Part shown: piece after piece, positions 17,324-26,781 of the stretch
Position numbering within the stretch: position 1 is the first letter of the stretch
How the letters are laid out: the number at the start of each line of letters is the position of its first letter
Notes under the pieces: generated by a model
Told to the model about the DNA's origin: nothing
What the model saw: only the letters and a program-made list of their open reading frames with translations
Databases searched by the model: none
Position numbers and translations under genes: made by a program
Source: NP936 sp002726085
GTDB taxonomy: Bacteria; Acidobacteriota; Vicinamibacteria; Vicinamibacterales; UBA8438
Assembly (NCBI GenBank): GCA_036012905.1
Contig: DASCQF010000011.1
Span: forward strand, 1 to 64,000
DNA length: 64,000 nt
Direction of reading: 5' to 3'

Positions 17324-17983
17324 ATGGGATCCAGAGCCCTCGCAATCTCGGTCGTTTGCCTGCTGGGGTGCGCCGTGTTGTCCGCGGCGGACTTCTGGGA
17401 GGAGAAAGACTTCACGGCCTGGTCCGACAAGGATGTCGAGAAGATGATGACCAATTCGCCGTGGGCGAAAAGGGTGACGGTGGTGTTTCCGCGTCCTCCG
17501 ACGGAATCGGGCGGGCGAGGTGGCGGGCGCGGTGGGCGCGGAGGCGGCTTCGGAGGGGGCAGCCCGCAGGCCAGGCTGATTGTGCGGTGGCAAAGCGCGC
17601 TGCCGGTGAGGCAGGCAGCGGTCCGTGCGCAGATTGGAAGCGACGGTGCTGTCGGGCCCGAGGCGCAGGCAGTGCTCGACCAGAACGCCCCAGGCTACTT
17701 CGTGGTCGTCTCCGGCGTGCCCGGACAGTTCGGCAGACTGTCGTCGGAAGCGTTGATGGTCGATGCGCGCTTGGAGAGAAAAGGGGCAGAGCCGATCAGG
17801 CCAGTGCAGGCCGCCGCACAGAGGGAGGGGCGGGGCGTCGCGCTCGCCTACGTGTTCCCCAAGGACGACGCCATAGTGCTGGCCGACAAGGACGTCGAGT
17901 TCGTCACGAAGGTCGGAGACACGACGATCAAGAGAAAGTTCAAGCTCGAGGATATGGTCTACAACGACCAGCTCGAATTGTGA
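17324..17983 (+). CDS. Exported acidobacterial-type hypothetical protein
   Basis: A 219-residue protein from ATG 17324, with AAAGGAA upstream. A signal peptide (ISVVCLLGCAVLSAA) is followed by FWEEKDFTAWSDKDVEKMMTNSPWAK, a pattern found at the N-terminus of many exported acidobacterial proteins of unknown role. A glycine/arginine-rich low-complexity linker (about residues 64-85) then leads to a folded part containing LDQNAPGYFVVVSGVPG and an acidic strand region. The Gly-Arg linker could bind nucleic acid or simply be flexible. Function is unknown. Confidence 0.6.
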   Translation: MGSRALAISVVCLLGCAVLSAADFWEEKDFTAWSDKDVEKMMTNSPWAKRVTVVFPRPPTESGGRGGGRGGRGGGFGGGSPQARLIVRWQSALPVRQAAVRAQIGSDGAVGPEAQAVLDQNAPGYFVVVSGVPGQFGRLSSEALMVDARLERKGAEPIRPVQAAAQREGRGVALAYVFPKDDAIVLADKDVEFVTKVGDTTIKRKFKLEDMVYNDQLEL

Positions 17984-18044
17984 TCACGCGACGTGTCGTG
18001 ACAACGGGAAGTCGACCCGCATCTTGACGCTGGCCGCGCGACCT

Positions 18045-20534
18045 CTACTCCGTCCTCAGCGCCACCATCGGGTCGACCCGCATCGTGCAGCGAGCCGGGA
18101 GGAAGCAGGCGGCGAGCGCAGCCACCAGCAGCACCACCGAGACGATTGCGAAGGTCGACGGGTCGGTGGGCATCGTGTCGAACAGCAGGCTCGCCAGCAC
18201 GCGGCTGAGCGCGAGCGCGCCGGCGAGCCCGAGGAGCAGACCGAGCATTACCATCGTCAGGCCCTGACGCATCACCATTCTGAGCAGACTCGCCGGCTCG
18301 GCGCCGAGCGCCATCCGTACGCCGAATTCGCGGGTCCGCTGGCTGACCGAGGTGGCCACCACCCCGGCGATCCCGGTTACGGTGATCACCAGAGCGAGGG
18401 CTGCGAAGATCGCCAGCAACATCATCGTCAGGCGCCTGGTCGCGAGCGTGTCGGTGCGTGCCTGTTCCAGGGTAGAGAAGCTCTCGACCGGCTGCTCGGC
18501 GTCTACGTCGTGGACCGCTTCGCGAACTTCTGTGGCAAGCGAGAGCGGATCCATGCGAGCCCGCACCAGGATCCGAGTCGCGCCCGAGACCTGGAGAAAC
18601 GGCCGATACAGCGCATCGGGTGGATCGCTGTCGAGTCCGCTGTATCGCACGTCGCCGACAACGCCCACAATCGTCAACCAGTCGCGTCCCCCGTTCAATG
18701 TGACTCGGCGGTCGACCGGGTCGCTGTCGGGCCAGTGCCGCTGGGCCAGGGAGCGGCTGATGATCGCGACACCGAGCCCTTCCTCGTCATCGAGGTTGGT
18801 GAACGCCCGTCCTGACAGCAGCCCGACCCCGATCGTTTCGAAGTAGCCGGGGCTGGCGACCCGCTGCTCGAGCTCCGGACGCAGGTTCGGGTCCTCGTAG
18901 CGTCGTCCTTCGATCTCGAACGCCTGCTGTCGGGCCGGCTGACCCTCGAGCGGCACGTCGCTCGCCGCCGCCGCCGACAGCACGCCGGGACGGCTCTCGA
19001 TCCGTTCGAGCACACCGGTGAACAGGCGCCGTCGGCTCTCGGGAGTGCGGTACTTGGACCAGTTGGGGAATACCTCGGCCGTGAGAACGTTTTCGGGCCT
19101 GAACCCCGGGTCTACCTGTTGGAGCTTGTAGAAGCTGGCCAGCAGGAGACCGGCGCCAACGAGCAGCATGAACGACACCGCCACCTGTGCGACCGTCAGC
19201 ACGTTGCGGAACCAGTGCACGGTGCCGGAGTCGGTCGTCTGCGCGCCGCCCTCCTTCAGCGCGGTGGTGACGTTGGCGCGGGCCGACAGCGCCGGTGCGA
19301 TGCCAAACGCCAGCCCCGTGGCGACAGCCAGCGCGAGCGTGAAGGCGAGCACCCAGCCGTCGATCGAGATTTGACTCGTCCGGGGCGTGAGCATTCCGGC
19401 GAACGACACCAGCAGGTCGAGACCCGCCCAGGCAAGCACCAGACCCAGTCCGCCCCCGACGACAGCCAGGAGCGTGGTCTCGGTGAGCACCTGTGCCAGA
19501 ATCCGTCCACGCCCGGCGCCGAGTGCGGACCTGAGCGCCAGCTCACGCTCACGCCCCAGCATTCGCGCCAGTGTGAGGTTGGCGACGTTGGCGCAGGCGA
19601 TCAGGAGCACCAGCCCGGTGGTGCCCAGCAGAACCAGCAACATCGGGCGCGCGCTGCTGGTCAGTGCCTCAGTGAGTGGTGCCGTGACGGCGGTGTAACC
19701 GGAATCCGGCTCGTAGACGTCCGGATAATCTTGCTGGAGCCTTCCGGCGACCGTTGCCAGGTCGGTCCCGAATCGTTCGACGGTCACCCCATCCTGCAAC
19801 CGGCCGAACGCGGTCATGCCGCGGAACGCGGTGCGGTCCTCGTGCATCCGTGCCTCGCCACGAGCTCGGAACGGGCAGGCAGAGGTTGGCATGTAGACAT
19901 CGTTGTCTCGCGGGTACTGCGGAATCGGCGGAAGGACGCCCACGACCGTGTGCGGCCGGTCGTTCATCTCGAACACCGCACCCACGACGTTCGGGTCGCC
20001 GCCAAACCGCTGCTGCCAGTACGGATAGCTCAGAACCAGCACCGCTTCGGCGCCCAGGTCGTCGTCGGTCTCGACGAACGATCGGCCGAGGAGCGCCTGC
20101 ACACCGAGCACATCGAAGAAGTTCGACGAGACCACCCCGGTCAGCACCCGGTCCGGCTCGCCGCGATTGAGGAGCGTGAACGACATGCCGTGGTACTCGA
20201 CAAAGCCGTCCAGGGTTTCGAGCTGGTCTCGATAGTCGATGATTTCCTTAACCGAGAATGGAATGTTCTCGGCGCCGGCCCGCATCGCCGATTGCCGCGC
20301 CAGCACCAGTTCGTGACCGTCCTGGTAGGGCAGCGGGCGCAATAGCACGCCGTTGACGACGCTGAAGATTGCGGTATTGGCCCCGATGCCGAGCGCCAGG
20401 GTTATGACGACCAGCAGACTGTAACCAGGGCTGCGCCACAGCGTGCGCATGCCATATCGCACTTCCCGGATGAGCCTGTCTAGCGCAGGCCCTCCATGGC
20501 CGCGCGAGCGGAGGCTTTCGTCGCCTTGCTGCAT
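18045..20534 (-). CDS. Orphan MacB/FtsX-type permease with duplicated domains
   Basis: An 829-residue relative of the permease at 5936, with the same plan. A first helix near residues 40-62 (VITLALGIGANTAIFSVV), a MacB periplasmic domain, an FtsX block near 290-420 (ERELALRSALGAGRGRI), a second periplasmic domain (GYFETIGVGLLSGRAF) and a second FtsX block near 710-829 (TREFGVRMALGAEP and MRVDPMVALRTE). No ATPase is nearby. It follows the PEGA-domain gene by 44 bases on the same strand, so the two are probably cotranscribed. The start ATG 20534 lacks a clear ribosome site. Confidence 0.83.
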   Translation of the reverse strand: MQQGDESLRSRGHGGPALDRLIREVRYGMRTLWRSPGYSLLVVITLALGIGANTAIFSVVNGVLLRPLPYQDGHELVLARQSAMRAGAENIPFSVKEIIDYRDQLETLDGFVEYHGMSFTLLNRGEPDRVLTGVVSSNFFDVLGVQALLGRSFVETDDDLGAEAVLVLSYPYWQQRFGGDPNVVGAVFEMNDRPHTVVGVLPPIPQYPRDNDVYMPTSACPFRARGEARMHEDRTAFRGMTAFGRLQDGVTVERFGTDLATVAGRLQQDYPDVYEPDSGYTAVTAPLTEALTSSARPMLLVLLGTTGLVLLIACANVANLTLARMLGRERELALRSALGAGRGRILAQVLTETTLLAVVGGGLGLVLAWAGLDLLVSFAGMLTPRTSQISIDGWVLAFTLALAVATGLAFGIAPALSARANVTTALKEGGAQTTDSGTVHWFRNVLTVAQVAVSFMLLVGAGLLLASFYKLQQVDPGFRPENVLTAEVFPNWSKYRTPESRRRLFTGVLERIESRPGVLSAAAASDVPLEGQPARQQAFEIEGRRYEDPNLRPELEQRVASPGYFETIGVGLLSGRAFTNLDDEEGLGVAIISRSLAQRHWPDSDPVDRRVTLNGGRDWLTIVGVVGDVRYSGLDSDPPDALYRPFLQVSGATRILVRARMDPLSLATEVREAVHDVDAEQPVESFSTLEQARTDTLATRRLTMMLLAIFAALALVITVTGIAGVVATSVSQRTREFGVRMALGAEPASLLRMVMRQGLTMVMLGLLLGLAGALALSRVLASLLFDTMPTDPSTFAIVSVVLLVAALAACFLPARCTMRVDPMVALRTE

Positions 20535-20578
20535 GCCGGAATTATCGCCCGCCCGCGGCAGGAGAACAATGCCGGTCG

Positions 20579-21463
20579 TCAGTTGCCGTTCATGCGGTCG
20601 CCGTCAAAATCCAAGGAGGTGACCTGGCCCGGGAGAATTTCCACCGTGCTGGTCGTTCGCGCCCCATCGATTGGGTTCACCAGGTCGACCTGATAGGAGC
20701 CTGGCGCCAGCGGGAGCTCCCCGTCGTCAGAGGTGCCGATGGCTCGCCCGTCGACGTGCACCTCGAGCTCGACCTCCGACGAGACCGCTAGCGAACCGGG
20801 AAAGATCGCCTCGCTGAATTGAGTTCGGCGACCGGGGCGAATCCTCACTTGGCGCTGCACCTGGCCAATCGGGCTCACAAACGTCAGCTCGTGGCGGCCG
20901 GCGCGCAGGACGAGCTGGGCCGGCGTGACGCCCTGTTGCTCGCCGTCGACATAGAGCTTGATGCCCGACGGCGTGGACGTGACGTCGAGCTGCCCGACCA
21001 ATGGGGCTGGTCCTGGCGCGGTGCGGGACGCGGTGATGTCGGCTGCCAGGAGCCGTCCGATCGTATTGGTAGCCATCGTCTGCAGGCCTGCCGGGGTCCA
21101 GATGGCGATGCACGTAAGCAGCACCAGCATCAGCAGCAGAAGCAAGACCCGCAATCGGGGATTTTTCGGCGCGGCCTGAACCCGTGAGGGAATAACGCCC
21201 CCGGTCGTGGCAAAGGACCAGTCGCTCTCACGGGGTGCGGCATGGCGACGCCCGTCGCGAGTCACGCTGCTCGCCAGCGGTTCTAGCGCAATAGCCGGTT
21301 CCCTCGTCGACTCCCGGCTGCGGTCAGTCGGTCGCCCCGACTTGTTGTGGTCGCTGGGTGATTCCTGGCCGCTGTTGTTGGAAGGTGAGCGCAACTCGCT
21401 GCCGGGTCCAACCCTCCATTGGGCCACTCCCTTCTTCCGTTCATATCCTGACTCGGCCATCAT
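20579..21463 (-). CDS. Membrane-anchored PEGA-domain protein
   Basis: A protein of about 294 residues. A polar N-terminal 105 residues in the cytoplasm is followed by one membrane helix (LRVLLLLLMLVLLTCIAIW, about residues 105-123). Two PEGA domains are then exposed outside: about 155-215 (QLDVTSTPSGIKLYVDGEQQG) and about 225-290 (VSSEVELEVHVDGRAIGTSD). PEGA domains are beta-rich surface or envelope modules. The start is ATG 21463 or the next codon, with GAGGA just upstream; longer frames start in unlikely sequence. It is upstream of and cotranscribed with a permease. Confidence 0.68.
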   Translation of the reverse strand: MMAESGYERKKGVAQWRVGPGSELRSPSNNSGQESPSDHNKSGRPTDRSRESTREPAIALEPLASSVTRDGRRHAAPRESDWSFATTGGVIPSRVQAAPKNPRLRVLLLLLMLVLLTCIAIWTPAGLQTMATNTIGRLLAADITASRTAPGPAPLVGQLDVTSTPSGIKLYVDGEQQGVTPAQLVLRAGRHELTFVSPIGQVQRQVRIRPGRRTQFSEAIFPGSLAVSSEVELEVHVDGRAIGTSDDGELPLAPGSYQVDLVNPIDGARTTSTVEILPGQVTSLDFDGDRMNGN

Positions 21464-21839
21464 TCGTCCTCGTGTCACGCGGCTGGCGCGACCTGGCAAT
21501 CCTGGAGAACGCAAGGGCCGTGCCTCCGCCACGGTCCGGCTCCACGCAGCGGTTGTCGCCAGCCTTCAAGGGGTCGGAAGGGTGTCGTTGATACCTGGCA
21601 TTCCGTCAGTCCCACGCGCTCGATTACGATTTCGTGTTCGTAGCCACATAAATGATGGAAATGTCAGCCTGATACAGATGAACAAAGCACAACGTGGTCG
21701 TCATAAGCACTTCGTGATCTATAGGTCTGACAGCCTCAAGGGTCCAGGAAGTTCGTCGTGGCCGCGGGACGGTCACCGAAAAACCATCTGCATGGGCTCG
21801 CATCGTGTAAGGATCATTAAGCTTCAAGGAGCAGAGTCG
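21464..21839. other. Divergent intergenic region, 376 bp
   Basis: No gene supported. The stretch 21620-21830 is noticeably richer in A and T than the neighbouring genes, as expected for promoters of the divergent PEGA and M28 peptidase genes. No hexamer pair with proper spacing stood out. Confidence 0.4.
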
Positions 21840-23429
21840 ATGTCAATGACGTTTCGTGTGCTGGTCATGGTCGGTGCCCTGGGGATGCCCATGGCGATCT
21901 CCTCGGTGGCGCAGCCACTCGACCACGCAACACTGGCCGCGATTCGGGACGAAGGGCTGCGCGGCTCGCAGGCGATGGAACACATCAGCTGGTTGAGCGA
22001 CGTCTATGGTCCTCGTGTTACCGGCACCCCCGCTATCGAACAGGCCAGGGTCTGGACGATGGAGAAGTTGCGCGAGTGGGGCCTGGCGAATGTGCACGAA
22101 GAGCGCTTCGCGTTCGGGCATGGCTGGTCGCTGGTCCGGTTCCACGCGCACATGATCGAGCCTCAGGTGATGCCGCTCATCGGCTACCCGAAGTCGTGGT
22201 CGTCGAGCACGGATGGCACGGTGACGGCCGTGGTGACGCGTGTCGACATCCAGTCGGACCGGGACTTGGATACCTATCGCGGGCGCCTGCGCGGCAAGAT
22301 TGTGCTGCCACAGGCTGGGCGAGAGGTCCGGTTGCTCGAGGGTGACGTGGTGTTGCGGATGACCGAGGAGCAGCTCGACGAGGCCAGCCGGACCCAGGTG
22401 CCACCAGCGACCACGGAGCCACGCCGCTCCGATGGGCCGTCGTTTGCTGACCGTCTGCAGCAGTTTTATCTGGACGAGGGGGTCGTCGCGGTGCTGGACC
22501 GCGGCAGCGATGGTTTCATGACCGGTGCCGGGAGCGGGCTGCCCTATCAGACCCAGCGCACCGATGGAGGCACCATCTTCGTTGGACGCGGGGGGCCGCG
22601 CGGCGAAAACGCCGGAACCCGGGTGCCGTCCGTGACCTTGGCCGTGGAGCACTACAACCGGATGGTCAGGATCCTGGACAAGAGTCTCCCGGTGCGGGTG
22701 GAGCTGCACGTCGAAACGCAGTTTCACGCCGAGACCGACGCTGTCGCGCAGATGAACGCCTTCAATGTCCTCGCCGAGATTCCAGGGACCGATCTGGCCG
22801 ACCAGGTGGTGATGATCGGCGCCCACTTCGACACCACCCACGCCGGGACCGGCGCGACCGACAACGCGGCCGGCGTGGCGGCGATGATGGAGGTCATGCG
22901 GATTTTGCAGGCTGTCGAGGCTCGACCGCGACGAACCATCCGACTCGCGCTATGGGGCGCCGAAGAGCAGGGCCTGCTGGGCTCTCGCGAGCATGTTCGG
23001 CGGCATCTTGGCGACCGGGACACCATGCGGTTGCGTCCGGCGCACGAGACGCTGTCGGGCTACTTCAATCTCGACAACGGCTCCGGCAGACTGCGGGGCA
23101 TCTGGCTGCAGGAGAACTTCGCGGTCGCGCCGGTCTTCGAGGAGTGGATCGCGTCTATGAGCGATTTGGGAGTGACCACGCTGGGACCACGGAGTGTCTC
23201 CGGCACCGATCACGTGTCGTTCGACGAGGTGGGTCTGCCCGGTTTTCAGTTCATACAGGACCGGCTGGAATACAACTCCCGCACGCACCACTCGAACATG
23301 GACGTGGTCGATCGTGTGCAGCGCGACGACGTAGTACAGATGGCGGTGGTCGCGGCGAGCTTTGCCTACAACACCGCAATGCGCGACGAGTTGCTGCCCC
23401 GAAAGGCGGTACCGCGGGTCGATCGGTGA
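21840..23429 (+). CDS. Exported M28-family zinc aminopeptidase
   Basis: A 529-residue secreted peptidase. ATG 21840 has AAGGAG nine bases upstream. The signal peptide ends near ISSVAQ. A PA-type insertion occupies about residues 130-240. The M28 metal ligands are visible in order: GAHFDTTH, TGATDNAAG, ALWGAEEQGLLGS (catalytic and bridging acids), FNLDNGSG, and GTDHVSFDEVGLPGFQF for the last His. It removes N-terminal residues from peptides outside the cytoplasm. It stands alone, divergent from the PEGA operon. Confidence 0.88.
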   Translation: MSMTFRVLVMVGALGMPMAISSVAQPLDHATLAAIRDEGLRGSQAMEHISWLSDVYGPRVTGTPAIEQARVWTMEKLREWGLANVHEERFAFGHGWSLVRFHAHMIEPQVMPLIGYPKSWSSSTDGTVTAVVTRVDIQSDRDLDTYRGRLRGKIVLPQAGREVRLLEGDVVLRMTEEQLDEASRTQVPPATTEPRRSDGPSFADRLQQFYLDEGVVAVLDRGSDGFMTGAGSGLPYQTQRTDGGTIFVGRGGPRGENAGTRVPSVTLAVEHYNRMVRILDKSLPVRVELHVETQFHAETDAVAQMNAFNVLAEIPGTDLADQVVMIGAHFDTTHAGTGATDNAAGVAAMMEVMRILQAVEARPRRTIRLALWGAEEQGLLGSREHVRRHLGDRDTMRLRPAHETLSGYFNLDNGSGRLRGIWLQENFAVAPVFEEWIASMSDLGVTTLGPRSVSGTDHVSFDEVGLPGFQFIQDRLEYNSRTHHSNMDVVDRVQRDDVVQMAVVAASFAYNTAMRDELLPRKAVPRVDR

Positions 23430-23572
23430 GGTGTCGACGCCGAGCGAAAGGCCGGGCAGCCAGGCCGGACCGGCGCCGTCCGGCGCCGATCTCGGATCCG
23501 ACTGTGTCACGCCACCGTCCTACGTAAGGATCGTGTGAGCGTGACGGCTGAGAAACACAGGGGGACAGGCGG

Positions 23573-23752
23573 ATGGCGATACGGACACTGACGATGCTGG
23601 CGGGTGTGTTGCCGATGATGATGCTGACGGCGTGTGGCGGCGACCACGTCGAGTCACTGGTGTATTACTTCCCGATGATGGAGGGCAAGGAGACCGAGCT
23701 GCGACTGCACTGGGGTGAGACGGTCGTCCCGATGCTGATCACGGTGCCGTAG
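23573..23752 (+). CDS. Tiny lipoprotein
   Basis: A 59-residue protein from ATG 23573, with GGGGGA about 8 bases upstream. The signal sequence MAIRTLTMLAGVLPMMMLTA runs into a lipobox Cys (LTAC, Cys21). The mature part is 39 residues, rich in acidic and aromatic residues (HVESLVYYFPMMEGKETEL). No family is recognised. It ends five bases before the amidase ATG, so the two are probably cotranscribed. Confidence 0.55.
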   Translation: MAIRTLTMLAGVLPMMMLTACGGDHVESLVYYFPMMEGKETELRLHWGETVVPMLITVP

Positions 23753-23757
23753 GGAAC

Positions 23758-25455
23758 ATGCGCGAGGAGTCAGAAGGCAGGAGGCAGGAGACAGGAGGGC
23801 GGTCGGAGTCCGCTTTGTCGCGTCGGGACTTTCTCCGCTCCTCGGCGGTTGGCGGTGCTCTGGCGATCACCGGGCCGGTAGCCTGTGGACTGGCGCCACC
23901 GTCACCGGTCGCCGACACCCCGGTCGGCGACTTCGCGCTCGAAGAGACAACGATCGCCGCGCTGGGGGAGGGGATGACGAGCGGCGAGTGGACCGCCCGC
24001 TCGATCACCGAAGCCTATCTGACTCGTATCGAGCAGCTCAATCTTCAGGGGCCGTTGCTGCGTGCCGTGCTCGAGACCAACCCGGATGCTCTCGTCATTG
24101 CCGACGAGCTCGACCGCGAGCGTCGAGCCCAGGGAGCCCGTGGCCCGCTGCACGGCGTGCCGATCGTGCTCAAGGACAACATCGACACCGGCGACCGGAT
24201 GACCACGACCGCCGGCTCGCTGGCACTGAGTGGCTGGGTGCCCCCGCAAGACTCCACCGTCGCCGCCCGGCTGCGGGCGGCTGGGGCGGTGCTGCTCGCC
24301 AAGGCGAACCTGAGCGAATGGGCCAACTTTCGCTCGACCCGGTCGTCGAGCGGCTGGAGTGGTCGCGGCGGCCAGTGCCGGAACCCGTATGTGCTCGACC
24401 GGAACCCCTGTGGCTCGAGCTCCGGATCCGGAGTGGCCGTGTCGGCCAACCTGGCGGCGGTGGCCATCGGAACCGAGACCGACGGATCGGTCGTGTGTCC
24501 GTCGTCAGCCAACGGCATCGTGGGCATCAAGCCGACGGTTGGGTTGGTCAGTCGGGCTGGGGTGATACCGATCTCGCACACGCAGGATACGGCCGGTCCG
24601 ATGGCGCGTACGGTGCGCGATGCGGCGATGGTGCTGGGAGCGATGGCCGGAGCGGACCCGAGGGACCCGGCCACTGCGGAGAGCGAGACGCGCGGGCTCG
24701 CTGACTACACCCCGTTTCTCGAGGCGAACGGGCTCGAGGGCATGCGGGTCGGCGTGGCGCGTCGCTTTCTTGGTTTCCACGACGGGGTAGACCAGATCGT
24801 CGAGCGTGCGATCGCGGCGATGCGCGCGGCTGGCGCCGTCATCGTAGATCCGGTCGATCTACGACCCAGTGGGCGCCCGGCCGCAGGCGACGTCGTCACG
24901 AGCATGGGCGCTGCGGAAACCGAGGTGCTGCTGTATGAGTTCAAAGCCGATTTGAACGCCTATCTCGCGGCGCGCGGGCCCGACGCCGAGGTGCGTTCTC
25001 TTGCGGACCTCATTGCCTTCAATGAACGCAACGCGACGGACGAGATGGCGTACTTCGGTCAGGAACGGCTGCTTGCTGCCGAGGAGAAAGGGCCGCTTTC
25101 AGAACCGAGGTATCTGGCGGCGCTGGCCGCCGCCCGTCGCCTGTCGCGCGCGGATGGAATCGATCGAACCATGGACGATCACGAGCTCGATGCCATCATC
25201 GGACCTACCGGGGGACCTGCTTGGGTAACCGATCTGGTCAACGGCGACCATTTCGGTGGGAGCAGTTCGGGGTACCCGGCCGTGGCCGGGTACCCGAACA
25301 TCACGGTGCCGGCCGGTGAGGTGCATGGCCTCCCGGTCGGTTTGTCGTTCTTCGGGCGCGCCTGGAGTGAGCCGACGCTCATCCGGATCGCCTACAGCTT
25401 CGAGCAGACCACGCGGGCACGCCGTGTGCCCCGTTTTCTCCCGACCCTCGCCTAG
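23758..25455 (+). CDS. Tat-exported amidase-signature enzyme
   Basis: A 565-residue amidase (546 if the TTG is used). The Ser-cisSer-Lys triad is visible: Lys in VLKDNIDTG, the cis-Ser in GSSSGSGVAV and the nucleophile Ser in GTETDGSVVCPS. SRRDFLRSSAVGGALA is a twin-arginine signal. The enzyme hydrolyses an amide at the envelope; the substrate is unknown. The first 19 codons from ATG 23758 are made by a heptad repeat array (23769-23796). A TTG at 23815 with GGAG six bases upstream gives the normal-looking start MSRRDFLRSS and may be the true one. Confidence 0.85.
   Translation: MREESEGRRQETGGRSESALSRRDFLRSSAVGGALAITGPVACGLAPPSPVADTPVGDFALEETTIAALGEGMTSGEWTARSITEAYLTRIEQLNLQGPLLRAVLETNPDALVIADELDRERRAQGARGPLHGVPIVLKDNIDTGDRMTTTAGSLALSGWVPPQDSTVAARLRAAGAVLLAKANLSEWANFRSTRSSSGWSGRGGQCRNPYVLDRNPCGSSSGSGVAVSANLAAVAIGTETDGSVVCPSSANGIVGIKPTVGLVSRAGVIPISHTQDTAGPMARTVRDAAMVLGAMAGADPRDPATAESETRGLADYTPFLEANGLEGMRVGVARRFLGFHDGVDQIVERAIAAMRAAGAVIVDPVDLRPSGRPAAGDVVTSMGAAETEVLLYEFKADLNAYLAARGPDAEVRSLADLIAFNERNATDEMAYFGQERLLAAEEKGPLSEPRYLAALAAARRLSRADGIDRTMDDHELDAIIGPTGGPAWVTDLVNGDHFGGSSSGYPAVAGYPNITVPAGEVHGLPVGLSFFGRAWSEPTLIRIAYSFEQTTRARRVPRFLPTLA
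23769..23796 (+). repeat. Heptad repeat array, 4 units
   Basis: Four units GTCAGAA, GGCAGGA, GGCAGGA, GACAGGA, preceded by GAGGA. It lies within the first codons of the amidase frame as drawn, or just upstream of the gene if TTG 23815 is the start. Confidence 0.8.
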
Positions 25456-25613
25456 CAGCCCGTGGCAAAAGCCCCGCTGCATTCAACTGGCGCTGGAATC
25501 CGTCTGCCGGCGTTACTTCTCGCTCAAATACTGCCGGTATTTTCCCTCGTCGTGCCTTGTCAGTCGGCTCCTGCGCCACTTTCGGTGCAACGCGGGGTTT
25601 CACCACTAGCGCG

Positions 25614-26699
25614 TCAGTAACGCTCGTCGTCGCTCTGCGGCGCCATAGGCCAGACCTCCGACGGCTCGCCGTCGACCGTCGATCCGGCATGCATGATAGT
25701 CGTCGCCATCTGGAGGAATGGCAGCGGAAAGCTCAGTGTCGGCGTCGACACCTGGTCGAGCGCTTCGACCTGTCGGTCGTCGAGCGTTACGGCCAGCCCT
25801 GCCAGGTTCTGCTCGAGCTGCTCCATCGTGCGGGCGCCGATAATGGTGGAATCGACCTCCGGTTTTGTCTGCACCCACGCCAGCGCGACGGCTGCCGGCG
25901 TCGTGTCGACCTCACCTGCGATGCGCACGAGCTCGTCAATGATCCCGAACGTCCGCTCGTCGAGATACGCCGTGACCCGCTCACCACGCCCGGGCTTCGC
26001 ATCCTTCACGTTCTCGCGAGTGTATTTGCCGGTCAGGACGCCACCCCGCAGCGGCGACCACGGTGTCACTCCGAGACCGAGCTCTTGCGCCATCGGGATG
26101 AGCTCGCCCTCAACCGTGCGCTCGATCAGCGAGTATTCGATCTGCAGTGCGACGAGCGGAGTCCATCCGCGAAAGCTCGCCGTCACCTGGGCCTGTGCCA
26201 CCTTCCACGCGGGTGTGTCGGAGAAGCCGATGTAGCACACCTTTCCGGCGGCGACGAGGTCGTCGAGCGCGCGCAGCGTCTCTTCAATTGGCGTGAACCG
26301 GTCCCACAAGTGCATCCAGTACAGGTCGATATAGTCGGTCTGCAGCCGTCGGAGCGATTCGTTACACGCCGCCGTCACCGACTTTCGGCTGGCGCCCCCA
26401 GCGTTCGGGTCTGGCGGAAAGAGGTTAGCGAAGAACTTCGTGGCGATCACGAGGTTGTCACGCCGTAGGCCCCGCTGGTGCACGTAATCGCCGATGATCT
26501 TTTCCGAGTGTCCCTTGGTGTAGGCGTTGGCGGTGTCAAGGAAGTTTCCCCCCTGTTCGATGTAGCGCGTCAAGATCGCTTCGGCATCCGGCACGGTGGA
26601 GCCCCAGCCCCAGTCGTCGCCAAATGTCATGGCGCCGAGGCAGAAGGGGCTGACCCGCAGGCCAGACCGTCCGAGCGTGACGTAGTGGTCCAACGACAT
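25614..26699 (-). CDS. Aldo/keto reductase
   Basis: A 361-residue NAD(P)H-dependent oxidoreductase. ATG 26699 has AAAGGAG five bases upstream. Catalytic Asp and Tyr are in FLDTANAYTKGHSE, Lys in VIATKFF, and His in DLYWMHLWDR. The cofactor-binding end is WVQTKPEVDSTIIGARTMEQLEQN. It is closest to the yeast aryl-alcohol dehydrogenase-like branch by overall pattern. It is the last gene of a minus-strand group with a hydrolase and a PQQ dehydrogenase, which suggests alcohol/aldehyde metabolism. Confidence 0.88.
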   Translation of the reverse strand: MSLDHYVTLGRSGLRVSPFCLGAMTFGDDWGWGSTVPDAEAILTRYIEQGGNFLDTANAYTKGHSEKIIGDYVHQRGLRRDNLVIATKFFANLFPPDPNAGGASRKSVTAACNESLRRLQTDYIDLYWMHLWDRFTPIEETLRALDDLVAAGKVCYIGFSDTPAWKVAQAQVTASFRGWTPLVALQIEYSLIERTVEGELIPMAQELGLGVTPWSPLRGGVLTGKYTRENVKDAKPGRGERVTAYLDERTFGIIDELVRIAGEVDTTPAAVALAWVQTKPEVDSTIIGARTMEQLEQNLAGLAVTLDDRQVEALDQVSTPTLSFPLPFLQMATTIMHAGSTVDGEPSEVWPMAPQSDDERY

Positions 26700-26781
26700 T
26701 CGTGCTCCTTTGCGACAGATCGCGGTAAAGGTGAACCGGCAATGACGGGAGAACGGTGGCCTCGTGCGACAGGACCCAGGG

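Noticed and set aside
19119..20345. Long open frame antisense to the second permease
   Set aside because: It encodes a low-complexity Arg/Glu/His-rich sequence and lies wholly within a real gene on the other strand.
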